Shown here piece by piece: positions 1-8,300 of a stretch of DNA of 37,614 nucleotides (positions are counted from its first letter, which is position 1; each line of letters begins with the position of its first letter). The notes below the pieces were generated by a model, which worked only from the letters and a program-made list of their open reading frames with translations, was not told the origin of the DNA and ran no database searches. The translations under genes were made by a program, and so were the position numbers. Source of the DNA: Treponema sp. UBA6988 (lineage in GTDB: Bacteria > Spirochaetota > Spirochaetia > Treponematales > Treponemataceae); contig DJYC01000017.1 in the NCBI GenBank assembly GCA_002448445.1, positions 1 to 37,614 of the forward strand, read 5' to 3'.

Positions 1-1
1 C

Positions 2-457
2 CTTGGAATGCAGATTGCTGTAATAGAATTTGCCCGCAGCGTACTTGGCTACAAAGACGCAAACTCCAGGGAATTTGACGAGCTCTGCGAACACACGGTC
101 ATAGACTTGATGAAAGACCAGGAAGGTGTCATAAAAGGAGGAACAATGAGGCTTGGAAGCTACCCCTGCCTTGTTTCTGCCGGAACAATTCTGGAAAAGG
201 CATACAAAAATGTCCTTAAAAACAATACAATCCACGAGCGCCACCGCCACCGCTACGAATTCAACAACGACTACCGCGAGCAGATGAAGGACGCAGGCCT
301 AACAATCAGCGGAACAAGCCCGGACGGCACACTCGTAGAAGCTGTAGAAATACAAGGCCAATTCCACGTGGGAGTTCAGTTCCACCCGGAATTCAAAAGC
401 CGCCCCAACAATGCAGGTCCCCTCTTCGTAGAATTCTTGAAAGCATGCCTGCATTAA
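2..457 (+). CDS. pyrG: CTP synthase, C-terminal glutaminase part (5' end off the window)
   Basis: CTP synthase makes CTP from UTP, ATP and glutamine in the cytoplasm. Only the last ~150 residues of the C-terminal class I glutamine amidotransferase domain are present. The frame is open from base 2 and begins L-G-M-Q, the tail of the family GxCLGMQ nucleophile elbow, so the catalytic cysteine lies just before the window. The His and Glu of the triad are visible in FHPEFKSRP near the C terminus. The family-typical HRHRYEFNN segment is also intact. The ATG at position 8 is internal and is not the true start. The next gene, glnA, has a promoter overlapping the last codons here. Identity is firm from these motifs; the synthase domain cannot be assessed. 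Confidence 0.96.
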   Translation, partial: LGMQIAVIEFARSVLGYKDANSREFDELCEHTVIDLMKDQEGVIKGGTMRLGSYPCLVSAGTILEKAYKNVLKNNTIHERHRHRYEFNNDYREQMKDAGLTISGTSPDGTLVEAVEIQGQFHVGVQFHPEFKSRPNNAGPLFVEFLKACLH

Positions 458-465
458 ATTATAAT
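437..465 (+). promoter_or_regulatory. Consensus sigma-70 promoter of glnA
   Basis: TTGAAA at 437-442 and TATAAT at 460-465 are separated by exactly 17 bp. The box overlaps the 3' end of pyrG. The expected transcription start near 472 leaves a 5' leader of less than 20 nt, too short for an attenuator, followed by AGAGG five bases before the glnA ATG. glnA and the downstream ANTAR gene are therefore probably expressed without the leader control seen at gltB. Confidence 0.75.
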
Positions 466-488
466 AAAAAATAACGAAAGAGGTTTTT

Positions 489-1661
489 ATGTACACAGTA
501 GAAGAAGTTTTGGAATATGTTCAGGAAGAAGACGTAAAGTTTGTAAGGCTTGCTTTTTTTGACTTACGCGGAGTACAAAAAAATATTTCCATAATGGCGG
601 GACAGCTAAAAAGCGCATTCGAAAATGGCGTTAGTTTTGACGCTTCTGCAATCTACGGCTTTGAGACAGCAGAAAAATCAGACCTTTTCCTGCACCCGGA
701 CCCAACAACAGTTGCTATCCTTCCCTGGAGGCCAAACACCGGAAAAGTTGTAAGGATGTTCTGCACAATCTCCTACCCGGACGGAAGCCCCTACAAAAAG
801 GACTGCCGAAAGATTCTTTGCAACGCGGTAAAAAAAGCCCGCGAAGAATTCGGAGTGGAATTCAGCTTTGGAACAGAAATAGAATTCTACCTTTTTAAAC
901 TGGACGAAAAAGGAGAGCCAACAAAAATTCCTTTTGACAGGGCAGGCTACATGGACATTGCCCCAGAAGACAAAGGAGAAAACATCCGCCGCGAAATATG
1001 CTTTACACTTGAACAGATGGGCATTCAGCCGGAAGCAAGCCACCACGAGGAAGGTCCCGGACAGAACGAAATTGACTTTCACCATTCAGATGCACTCACC
1101 GCAGCAGACAACGCCACAACATTCAAATGGATTGTACGCACAAGAGCCGCAAGCGCAGGACTTTATGCAGACTTCTCACCCAAACCACTTGCAGACCAAG
1201 CAGGAAGCGGCTTCCACATAAACATATCATGCATGGATGCCGGAAAAAGGCGCAACATGCTGGCAGGAATCCTAAAGCACGCAAAAGAACTAACCTACTA
1301 CATGAACTGCACGGAAAACTCCTACGACAGACTTGGTTCATGCAAGGCACCAATTCACATTGCATGGGGCTACGAAAACCGCTCAACATTCATCCGTGTT
1401 CCCGCAACCAGACAGGACGATGCAAGCCGTCTGGAAATCCGCACCCCGGACAGCGAATGCAACCCCTACCTTGTCTTTACCCTCCTTATACACGCAGCGC
1501 TCGACGGAATCAAAAACAATCTTGAACCGCCGGAGCCGATAGAAAAGAACCTGTTTGAAAAAGCAGCAGATGGAGACATGGAAACTTTACCAGACACACT
1601 TGATTCAGCCAGAGAAATTGCAGAAAGCAGCCAATTCGTAAAGGAAGCCCTTGGATTTTAA
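489..1661 (+). CDS. glnA: Glutamine synthetase type I, short form
   Basis: This enzyme condenses ammonia and glutamate to glutamine with ATP. Visible family motifs, in order, are the N-terminal beta-grasp start, GTEIEFYLF (metal-binding Glu), the ATHHE-like segment SHHEEGPGQNEIDF, GSGFHINIS (substrate His), NSYDRL, NRSTFIRVP and RLEIRTPDSECNPYL. The protein has 390 residues against about 440 for usual GSI. Compared from memory with bacterial GSI-alpha, it lacks most of the loop after GSGxH and ends at KEALGF, missing roughly 30 C-terminal residues that normally form the helical thong joining two hexamer rings. The adenylylated-tyrosine region of GSI-beta is not seen. The stop is 3 bp before the ANTAR gene, so the two are translationally coupled. 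Function as a synthetase is likely; oligomer form may differ. Confidence 0.93.
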   Translation: MYTVEEVLEYVQEEDVKFVRLAFFDLRGVQKNISIMAGQLKSAFENGVSFDASAIYGFETAEKSDLFLHPDPTTVAILPWRPNTGKVVRMFCTISYPDGSPYKKDCRKILCNAVKKAREEFGVEFSFGTEIEFYLFKLDEKGEPTKIPFDRAGYMDIAPEDKGENIRREICFTLEQMGIQPEASHHEEGPGQNEIDFHHSDALTAADNATTFKWIVRTRAASAGLYADFSPKPLADQAGSGFHINISCMDAGKRRNMLAGILKHAKELTYYMNCTENSYDRLGSCKAPIHIAWGYENRSTFIRVPATRQDDASRLEIRTPDSECNPYLVFTLLIHAALDGIKNNLEPPEPIEKNLFEKAADGDMETLPDTLDSAREIAESSQFVKEALGF

Positions 1662-1664
1662 CAA

Positions 1665-2231
1665 ATGACAGAAGATACCCATAGCGTTTTAGTCGTTACA
1701 AAGGATTCAAAAATTTCTCAGGCCACAGGCATTATGCTTATGCCCCCGCTCTTTGAAACGGAAGTGCTGTCAGACTTTAACGAAGCCCGCCGCCGTATTT
1801 CCGAAAGGAGATACAACATCATACTTGCAGATTATGCAGAAGGCAAGGGAGAAGATTTTGCAGTAGACGCATCAGAAAGCCTAAGCACAATCCTGCTGCT
1901 TACCCCCACCGCCCTTTTTGAAGAAGTGAGCTACCGCGTGGAAGGCTACGGAATCATCACAATCTCAAACCCATTTGACCAGTTCTATTTTTACAGCATG
2001 ATAAAGGCCGCAATTGCAGTACAGTACAAGGTGCAGGTTCTTTCCAGCCAGACAACAAAGCTAAAGGTAAAGATGGAAGAAATAAAACTTGTAAACCGCG
2101 CAAAAATGCTTCTTATGCAGAACATGAGCATGGCAGAGGCAGAAGCCCACCGCTTCATAGAAAAAGAAGCGATGGACACTGGTCAGAAAAAGATAGCCAT
2201 TGCAGAAAGCATAATCAAGCGATACGGTTAA
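1665..2231 (+). CDS. ANTAR-domain response regulator (RNA-binding antiterminator)
   Basis: The 188-residue protein has a receiver-like domain (about 1-125) and a C-terminal ANTAR domain (about 130-187) with the pattern AKMLLM...MAEAEAHRFIEKEAM, which binds hairpin RNA and prevents termination in known members. The receiver looks degenerate: the N-terminal acidic pair is replaced by TKD, and the conserved Lys is absent from ISNPFD; an Asp is present in LADY. It starts 3 bp after the glnA stop and is co-transcribed with it. I recall a glnA-nitR-gltAB arrangement in Clostridium saccharobutylicum where NitR is an ANTAR regulator; the gene order here, with gltB opposite, suggests the same role. 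A plausible target is the hairpin leader at 10121-10264. It is convergent with purF, with only 19 bp between stops and no terminator seen. Confidence 0.88.
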   Translation: MTEDTHSVLVVTKDSKISQATGIMLMPPLFETEVLSDFNEARRRISERRYNIILADYAEGKGEDFAVDASESLSTILLLTPTALFEEVSYRVEGYGIITISNPFDQFYFYSMIKAAIAVQYKVQVLSSQTTKLKVKMEEIKLVNRAKMLLMQNMSMAEAEAHRFIEKEAMDTGQKKIAIAESIIKRYG

Positions 2232-2250
2232 TCAACCTCGGTTAATCTAA

Positions 2251-3816
2251 TCAGACAGGATACTCGCCGTTAAAGCAGCCCTTGCAGAAAGTGTCCGCAC
2301 CAAGGGCTTCAAGCATTCCTTTTAGAGAAATAAAAGCAAGCGAGTCTGCTCCTATTTCCTTGCGGATAGATTCAAGCTCGTGGGTACTAGAAATAAGTTC
2401 TGCCTTGCTTGGAGTGTCAATTCCCAGGTAGCAGGGAAACTTTACCGGCGGAGAAGAAACCCTAAAGTGAACTTCCCTTGCACCTGCCTTGCGCAAAAGC
2501 TGGACAAGCCTGCGGCTGGTTGTTCCGCGCACAATGGAATCATCTATTACAATTACGCGCTTACCTTCAAGATCACTTTTGATTGCATTCAGTTTTACAA
2601 AAACCATGGATTCGCGCTCAGCCTGAGTTGGTGCAATAAAAGTTCGTCCTATGTATTTGTTCTTGATGATTCCTGTTACGTAAGGAATTCCGCTTGCCTT
2701 AGCATAACCTAGTGCCGCTCCAATTCCGCTGTCGGGAACTCCAATCACAACGTCTGCTTCTACAGAAGATTCCCTTGCAAGAACTTCTCCCATCCTGTAG
2801 CGTGCATTCTGAACAGAAATTCCGTCAATCACAGAATCAGGCCTTGCAAAATAAACGTATTCAAAAATACAGGTTCTCTTTTTTTCTTGTGCGTATTTTA
2901 TAGAGCTAAGACCTTCCTTTGTAACAACGACAATTTCTCCGCCTTCAAGGTCACGCAAAAATTTTCCGTTAACGGCATCAATGGCACAGGTTTCCGATGC
3001 AATTATATAGGATGTAAAGGAGGGGGGCATCCGCTCGAAACTTCGTCCATTCGGACTTGCTGCGAGTTCCCCCTGCGTTCGCACTTCGTTGCTCTCTACC
3101 CCCTGTGCGGGGGACACCCCCGCAACGCCCCCGGAAATTTCTCCAAGACACAAGGGCCTTATACCGTTAGGGTCGCGGACTCCAATCAGCATATTTTCCG
3201 TCATAATGCAAAGGGCAAAAGACCCTTTTATAAGACCTGCCGTCTGCACAACAGCATCTATGAATCTTTTGCGGTTTTCTTCTGCAGACTGGTCACCGGT
3301 ATTGGGGCTTCCAAGCTTGCCACCGTTTTCTATATACTTTCTTACGATGAGCTTAAGAATAACTTCACTGTCGCTTGAACTGGAAAAGGTAGAACCTCCG
3401 TCTTCCAGCTGGGCCCTTAGCTCTGCATGGTTCACAAGTTGACCGTTATGGCACAAGGCAATGGAACCGTTCTTAAAGGAATTCAAAAAAGGCTGGGCAT
3501 TTTCAATAGTGCGTCCACCGGCAGTTGCATAGCGTACATGGCCTACAGAAATATTTCCGCTAAGCTTCTGCAAGTGTTCAGTAGAAAAAACATCTCCCAC
3601 AAGCCCCATGTCTTTGCAAAGACTTATCTTGGCTCCTTCAGAGGACGCAACATTGGTATTGCAAACAGCAATATTGGTATTGCAAACAGCAATGCCGGCG
3701 CTTTCCTGTCCTCTGTGCTGCAAAGCCGTAAGCGCAAAATACGAAAGCCTGGCTGCATTATCTGCCCCAAAGATTCCTACAACACCACATTCATCGTGAA
3801 ACTTGTCATCAGTCAT
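2251..3816 (-). CDS. purF: Amidophosphoribosyltransferase with in-frame repeat insertion
   Basis: PurF converts PRPP and glutamine to phosphoribosylamine, the first committed step of purine synthesis. The class II glutaminase nucleophile is Cys10 (HDECGVVGIFG), after a short propeptide. Other landmarks are QHRGQESAGIA, GHVRYAT, CHNGQLVNH, FARPDS, and the PRPP loop VIDDSIVRGTTSR. Two oddities are visible. Residues about 49-55 duplicate the preceding seven (a 21-bp tandem repeat at DNA level). Residues about 229-269 are an extra ~40-aa segment between LGEIS and YIIASETCA, where B. subtilis PurF has only a few residues; it matches a palindromic repeat also found in gltB. The start follows gltD with one base between stop and ATG, so it is the last gene of gltB-gltD-purF. 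The insert sits in the glutaminase domain, and the frame is open throughout. Confidence 0.93.
   Translation of the reverse strand: MTDDKFHDECGVVGIFGADNAARLSYFALTALQHRGQESAGIAVCNTNIAVCNTNVASSEGAKISLCKDMGLVGDVFSTEHLQKLSGNISVGHVRYATAGGRTIENAQPFLNSFKNGSIALCHNGQLVNHAELRAQLEDGGSTFSSSSDSEVILKLIVRKYIENGGKLGSPNTGDQSAEENRKRFIDAVVQTAGLIKGSFALCIMTENMLIGVRDPNGIRPLCLGEISGGVAGVSPAQGVESNEVRTQGELAASPNGRSFERMPPSFTSYIIASETCAIDAVNGKFLRDLEGGEIVVVTKEGLSSIKYAQEKKRTCIFEYVYFARPDSVIDGISVQNARYRMGEVLARESSVEADVVIGVPDSGIGAALGYAKASGIPYVTGIIKNKYIGRTFIAPTQAERESMVFVKLNAIKSDLEGKRVIVIDDSIVRGTTSRRLVQLLRKAGAREVHFRVSSPPVKFPCYLGIDTPSKAELISSTHELESIRKEIGADSLAFISLKGMLEALGADTFCKGCFNGEYPV
3010..3132 (-). repeat. Palindromic element copy 1, in frame inside purF
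   Basis: About 120 bp of GC-rich DNA absent from other PurF proteins. Read on the - strand it begins GGGGGCGTTGCGGGGG, contains the palindrome GCGGGGGTGTCCCCCGC followed by a GGGGGTAG block, and ends near CCCCCTCCTT. Encoded residues begin GGVAGVSPAQGVESN. It shares its first half and its end with copy 3 in gltB in the same reading frame, but its second half is longer and different, including a GTCC/GGAC hairpin and a GGGGGAACTCGCAGC block. Confidence 0.85.
3652..3693 (-). repeat. 21-bp perfect tandem duplication in purF
   Basis: Two adjacent identical 21-bp units (3652-3672 and 3673-3693) add seven residues, giving the repeated peptide IAVCNTN just after the QHRGQESAG motif of the glutaminase domain. 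The unit length is a multiple of three, so the frame is preserved. It looks like a recent slippage event. Confidence 0.9.
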
Positions 3817-3817
3817 T

Positions 3818-5380
3818 TTACTGAGCCTTGCCCATAAGGTAATCGTCTATCTGCTTTGCACATTCACGGCCTTCCGCAATAGCCCACACAACAAGTGACT
3901 GTCCGCGGTGCATGTCTCCCGCCGTAAAGATTTTTGGAACGGTGGTTGCATAGCCTGTCTCCAAAGCCTTTACAGTTCCCCGCTCTCCAAGCTCAACTCC
4001 AAATGCATTTGCAGTATATTCCTCACAACCGGTGAATCCTGCCGCAACAAGAAGCAAGTCGCAGGGAAGTGTTTTTTCCGTACCGCTTCGTTCAACAAGC
4101 TGCCTCTTTCCGTCTTTTACCTGGAATTCAACTTGCACGGTGCGCACAGCCTTTATGTGCCCATTCTCACTAATAACTTCTTTTACTGTTGTCTCGTAAA
4201 CACGCGGGTCTTTGCCAAATTTTGCAATTGACTCTTCTGCACCATAGTCCACCTTAAGAACCTTGGGCCACTCAGGCCAGGGGTTACTTGAAGCGCGTTC
4301 AACTGGAGGACAAGGCATCATCTCTATCTGGGTAACACTTGCAGCCCCCAATCTGATTGAAGAACCGCAGCAGTCGTTTCCTGTATCGCCACCGCCAACA
4401 ATAATAACGTGCTTTCCTTCAACTTCAATTCCGTAGAGTTTTTTTAGCATCTGGGCAATCTGTCCGTTGGTAGGCTGCATGGAAATTTTTTCCAAGGCAG
4501 AGCTTGTAGAAATTACGCATTTTGTAACAGCGGTAAGAAAATCAACAGCAAGCATTTTTCCGCCGGCAGCGCCTTTGCCATCTGCTAAAAGCTTTTCAAT
4601 TCCAACTGCATTCAAAGCCCTTGCTTTTTTTGCACCGCAGCAAAGGGCAACTGCATCGTATTCACCAAGGATATGGTCTGCAGAAGCAGAACGTCCAACG
4701 TCCGCATTAAAAACAAATTCAACGCCCTCTTCCTTCATAAGATTTATACGGCGTTCAATTATATTTTTTTCAAGCTTCATGTTGGGAATGCCGTACATCA
4801 AAAGTCCGCCAGCCCTGTCTTCCCTTTCAAAAACAGTTACGCTGTGTCCGCGGCGGTTAAGCCAGTCTGCAACGGCAAGTCCGCTTGGCCCCGAACCAAT
4901 TACGGCAATTTTTTTTCCGCTGCGGGTCTTGGGAACTTCTGCCTTCATGTAACCTGTTGCAAATGCCTTCTCTATAATAAAAAGCTCGTTGTCGTGAACG
5001 GTAACCGCTTCTTCTCCAACAACGGGACTTCCGCAGTTGCATGCCTTTTCGCAAAGAGCAGGACAAACGCGTCCTGTAAATTCTGGGAAGCTGGAAGTTT
5101 TTAAAAGCCTCCATGCCGCCATGTCAAACTGTCCCTTGTAGAGGGCATCATTCCACTCCGGTATGTAATTATGCAAAGGACAGCCGGTAACCATTCCCTT
5201 TAGCTTTAGGGCAGCACCACACATGGGAACTCCGCAGTTCATGCAGCGTGCAGCTTGTTCGCGCCTGGCATCTTCGTCCAGTTTGGGATGAAATTCCTTA
5301 AAGTTTGCAATGCGCTCCAAAGGGGAAATGCTTGCGTTCTCTACTCTTTTATATTCCATGAATCCTGTTGGTTTTGCCAT
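3818..5380 (-). CDS. gltD: Glutamate synthase (NADPH) small subunit
   Basis: GltD passes electrons from NADPH through FAD and two [4Fe-4S] clusters to GltB. Visible features of the 520-residue protein are cysteine clusters CMNCGVPMCG, GCPLHNYIPEW and VCPALCEKACNCG, the FAD fold GSGPSGLAVADWLNRRGH with MYGIPNMKLEK, the NADPH fold GGGDTGNDCCG, and the C-terminal FAD motif FTAGDMHRGQSLVVWAIAEGR. I chose the start MAKPTGFMEYKR at 5380 because AGGAGG lies just upstream and overlaps the gltB stop; a longer open frame to 5464 runs into gltB and has no site. Spacing to gltB is 10 bp and to purF one base, so the three genes are one operon. Confidence 0.95.
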   Translation of the reverse strand: MAKPTGFMEYKRVENASISPLERIANFKEFHPKLDEDARREQAARCMNCGVPMCGAALKLKGMVTGCPLHNYIPEWNDALYKGQFDMAAWRLLKTSSFPEFTGRVCPALCEKACNCGSPVVGEEAVTVHDNELFIIEKAFATGYMKAEVPKTRSGKKIAVIGSGPSGLAVADWLNRRGHSVTVFEREDRAGGLLMYGIPNMKLEKNIIERRINLMKEEGVEFVFNADVGRSASADHILGEYDAVALCCGAKKARALNAVGIEKLLADGKGAAGGKMLAVDFLTAVTKCVISTSSALEKISMQPTNGQIAQMLKKLYGIEVEGKHVIIVGGGDTGNDCCGSSIRLGAASVTQIEMMPCPPVERASSNPWPEWPKVLKVDYGAEESIAKFGKDPRVYETTVKEVISENGHIKAVRTVQVEFQVKDGKRQLVERSGTEKTLPCDLLLVAAGFTGCEEYTANAFGVELGERGTVKALETGYATTVPKIFTAGDMHRGQSLVVWAIAEGRECAKQIDDYLMGKAQ

Positions 5381-5390
5381 TTTAATCCTC

Positions 5391-8300
5391 CTAAGCCGTA
5401 CACTTTCTAAAAGCTGCAAGTACCGCATCTTCGTGCTCAGAACCGCTCTTTTCCTGAGCTGCAATTTCCTTCATTATCTTTAGGTAGTCATTAGGAATGA
5501 TTTTCTTGAAGGCTTTGCGGTAATGGTTCCAGTTTTCAAGAATAGACTTTGCGCGGGCACTTCCTGTTTCTGCAAAGTGCTGTTCGATTAAGGAATGCAG
5601 CTTGTCTTCATCTGTTGTTGAAGCAGAAAGGGTTGTTGTCTCGTCGTCCAAGGCGTACATTTTTACAAGCTCGTGGTTAAGCCTCTTGTACAAGTCATGC
5701 TTTTCATCAAGCACGTAGGCCACTCCACCGCTCATTCCTGCGCAGAGGTTCTTTCCTGTTCCGCCAAGGATTACGGCAGTTCCACCTGTCATATATTCAA
5801 GGCCGTGGTCTCCGCATCCTTCCGCAACAACTGTGGCACCGGAATTTCTTACGCAGAACCTTTCTCCTGCAACACCGTTAATAAATGCAGTTCCGCTGGT
5901 AGCTCCAAAGAGGGCAACATTTCCTACGATAATATTTTTGTCTGCATCTCCTTCAAAAGCATCAGGCTTTTTGATTACAAGCTTTCCTCCGCTCAAGCCC
6001 TTGCCAAAAGCGTCGTTTGCATCGCCTTCAAGCCTAAGGGTAAGCCCCTTTGGAATAAAGGCACCAAAACTCTGTCCAGCCCCTCCCCTAAAGTTTACGC
6101 GGTAAGTGTCGTCATCAAGACTGTTGCCAAACTTCTTCTGTATCTCGCTTCCAAGAATAGTTCCCACAGTACGGTCTGTTGACTGTATGTTGATATAATC
6201 TTTTTCTCCGCTTCCTGAATTGGCATTCTTTTCAAAATCAGGAAGGAGCTTTGTAAGGTCGATTCTTTTTTCAAGCTCAAAGTTAAAGAGTGAGCGGTCC
6301 TTTTTCCAGCCGCAAGCTTCTTTTTTATTAGCTTCTGAGTTTGCAAGAACGCGGCTCATGTCCACAAGGCCTGCCCTCTTGAACCCCTGCTTGTCCTTAA
6401 GCTTTAGCAAATCGGTGCGGCCACAAAGTTCTTCTACAGAGCGCACTCCAAGTTTTGCCATAATCTCGCGCATTTCCTGGGCTATAAACTTCATGAAGTT
6501 TTCAACATACTCAGGCTTTCCCGGGAACTTTGCACGGAGTTTTTCGTTCTGGGTGGCAACGCCAAAAGGACATGTGTCCAGCTGGCAAACACGCATCATT
6601 GAACAGCCCATGGAAATAAGGGGAGCCGTTGCAAAACCAAATTCCTCTGCGCCAAGCAAAGCGGCAATAACAACGTCCCGTCCGCTCATAAGCTTGCCGT
6701 CTGTTTCCAAAACAACGCGTCCGCGAAGTCCATTCTGAATAAGTGTCTGGTGGGTTTCCGCAAGGCCAAGCTCCCAAGGCAATCCAGCATGGTGAATTGA
6801 ACTTATTGGGGCTGCTCCTGTTCCGCCGTCGTGTCCGCTAATCAAAATTACCTGTGCTCCAGCCTTTGCAACACCGGCAGCGATTGTGCCAACGCCAGCT
6901 TCACTAACAAGCTTTACGCTTATTCTTGCCTGGCGGTTTGCATTCTTTAAGTCGTAGATAAGCTGGGCCAAATCTTCTATGGAATAAATGTCGTGGTGCG
7001 GTGGTGGAGAAATGAGGGCTACACCCGGAGTTGCATAGCGTGTCTTTGCAATCCAAGGATAAACTTTTTTACCGGGGAGGTGTCCTCCTTCTCCCGGCTT
7101 TGCTCCCTGTGCCATCTTAATCTGAATCTCGCGGGCACTTAAAAGGTATTCTTCCGTTACGCCAAAGCGGCCAGATGCAACCTGCTTGATTGCGCTGTTG
7201 TATTCCGTTCCAAGACGCTCAGGTTTTTCGCCGCCTTCGCCGCTGTTGGATTTTCCGTGCAAGTGGTTCATTGCCAAAGCCATGCACTTGTGGGCTTCTT
7301 CCGAAATTGAACCGTAGGACATTGCACCTGTCTTGAACCTCTTTACAATTTCGTCCACGCTTTCAACTTCTTCAAGGGGAATTCCCCCGTCAGAAGCAAA
7401 ATTAAATTCCAGCATAGCGCGCAAGGTATGGGGATGGTCATTTGAATCTACAAGGGCTGTGTATTCCTTAAAGCGGTTGTAGTCTGCGTTGCGGGTTGCC
7501 TGCTGCAAAGCAACGATTGTCTCCGGGTTGTAAAGGTGGCTTTCTGCGGTTGGTCCCCTTCTAAGCTTATGGTTTCCAACTGAATCAAGATGCTGGTTTA
7601 CAGTAAGACCTGCCGGGTCAAAGCCCTGAGCGTGATGGTAGCGGACATCCTCTTCTATTTCTTTTAGTCCAATTCCACCAACACGGCTTACAGTGTTTGT
7701 AAAATATTTTTCTATAACGTCAGCTGCAATTCCGACCGCTTCAAAAATCTGGGCAGACTGGTATGACTGGATTGTGCTGATTCCCATCTTGGCGGCAATC
7801 TTTACAATGCCGTTAACAACAGCCTTGTTGTAGTCGTCTATTGCAGTGTGGTAGTCCTTGTCCAGAATCTTCTGGTCAATAAGTTCTGCGATGGCCTCGT
7901 GGGCAAGGTAGGGGTTGATTGCGCGGGCACCGTAGCCAAGGCACATTGCAGCCTGATGAACGTCGCGCACTTCTGCACTTTCAAGGATTATGGAAACGGC
8001 AGTGCGCTTTTTTGTTTTGATAAGATACTGTTCAACTGCACTTACCGCAAGGATTGCAGGGATTGCAGCATGGGTCTTGTCTACACCGCGGTCGCTAAGG
8101 ATGATGATGTTGTAGCCTTCCGCATAGGCCTGGTCTATCTGCTTAAAAAGATTTTCCAGTGCAGCAGACAGGAGGGGGCGTTGCGGGGTCTCCCCGCTAG
8201 AAGGGGTAGCGCAAGACGGCTTGCCGGCTTGAGCGAGGGGAAGGCTTTCCCCACCTAGAGAATCTGCAATTTTGAAAAGTATGGAAAGTGTTTTTGCTTT

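Noticed and set aside
3010..3132. purF insert as an assembly error or intron
   Set aside because: The frame is open, no intron signals are seen, and related segments occur twice in gltB at in-frame positions, which random misassembly would not give.
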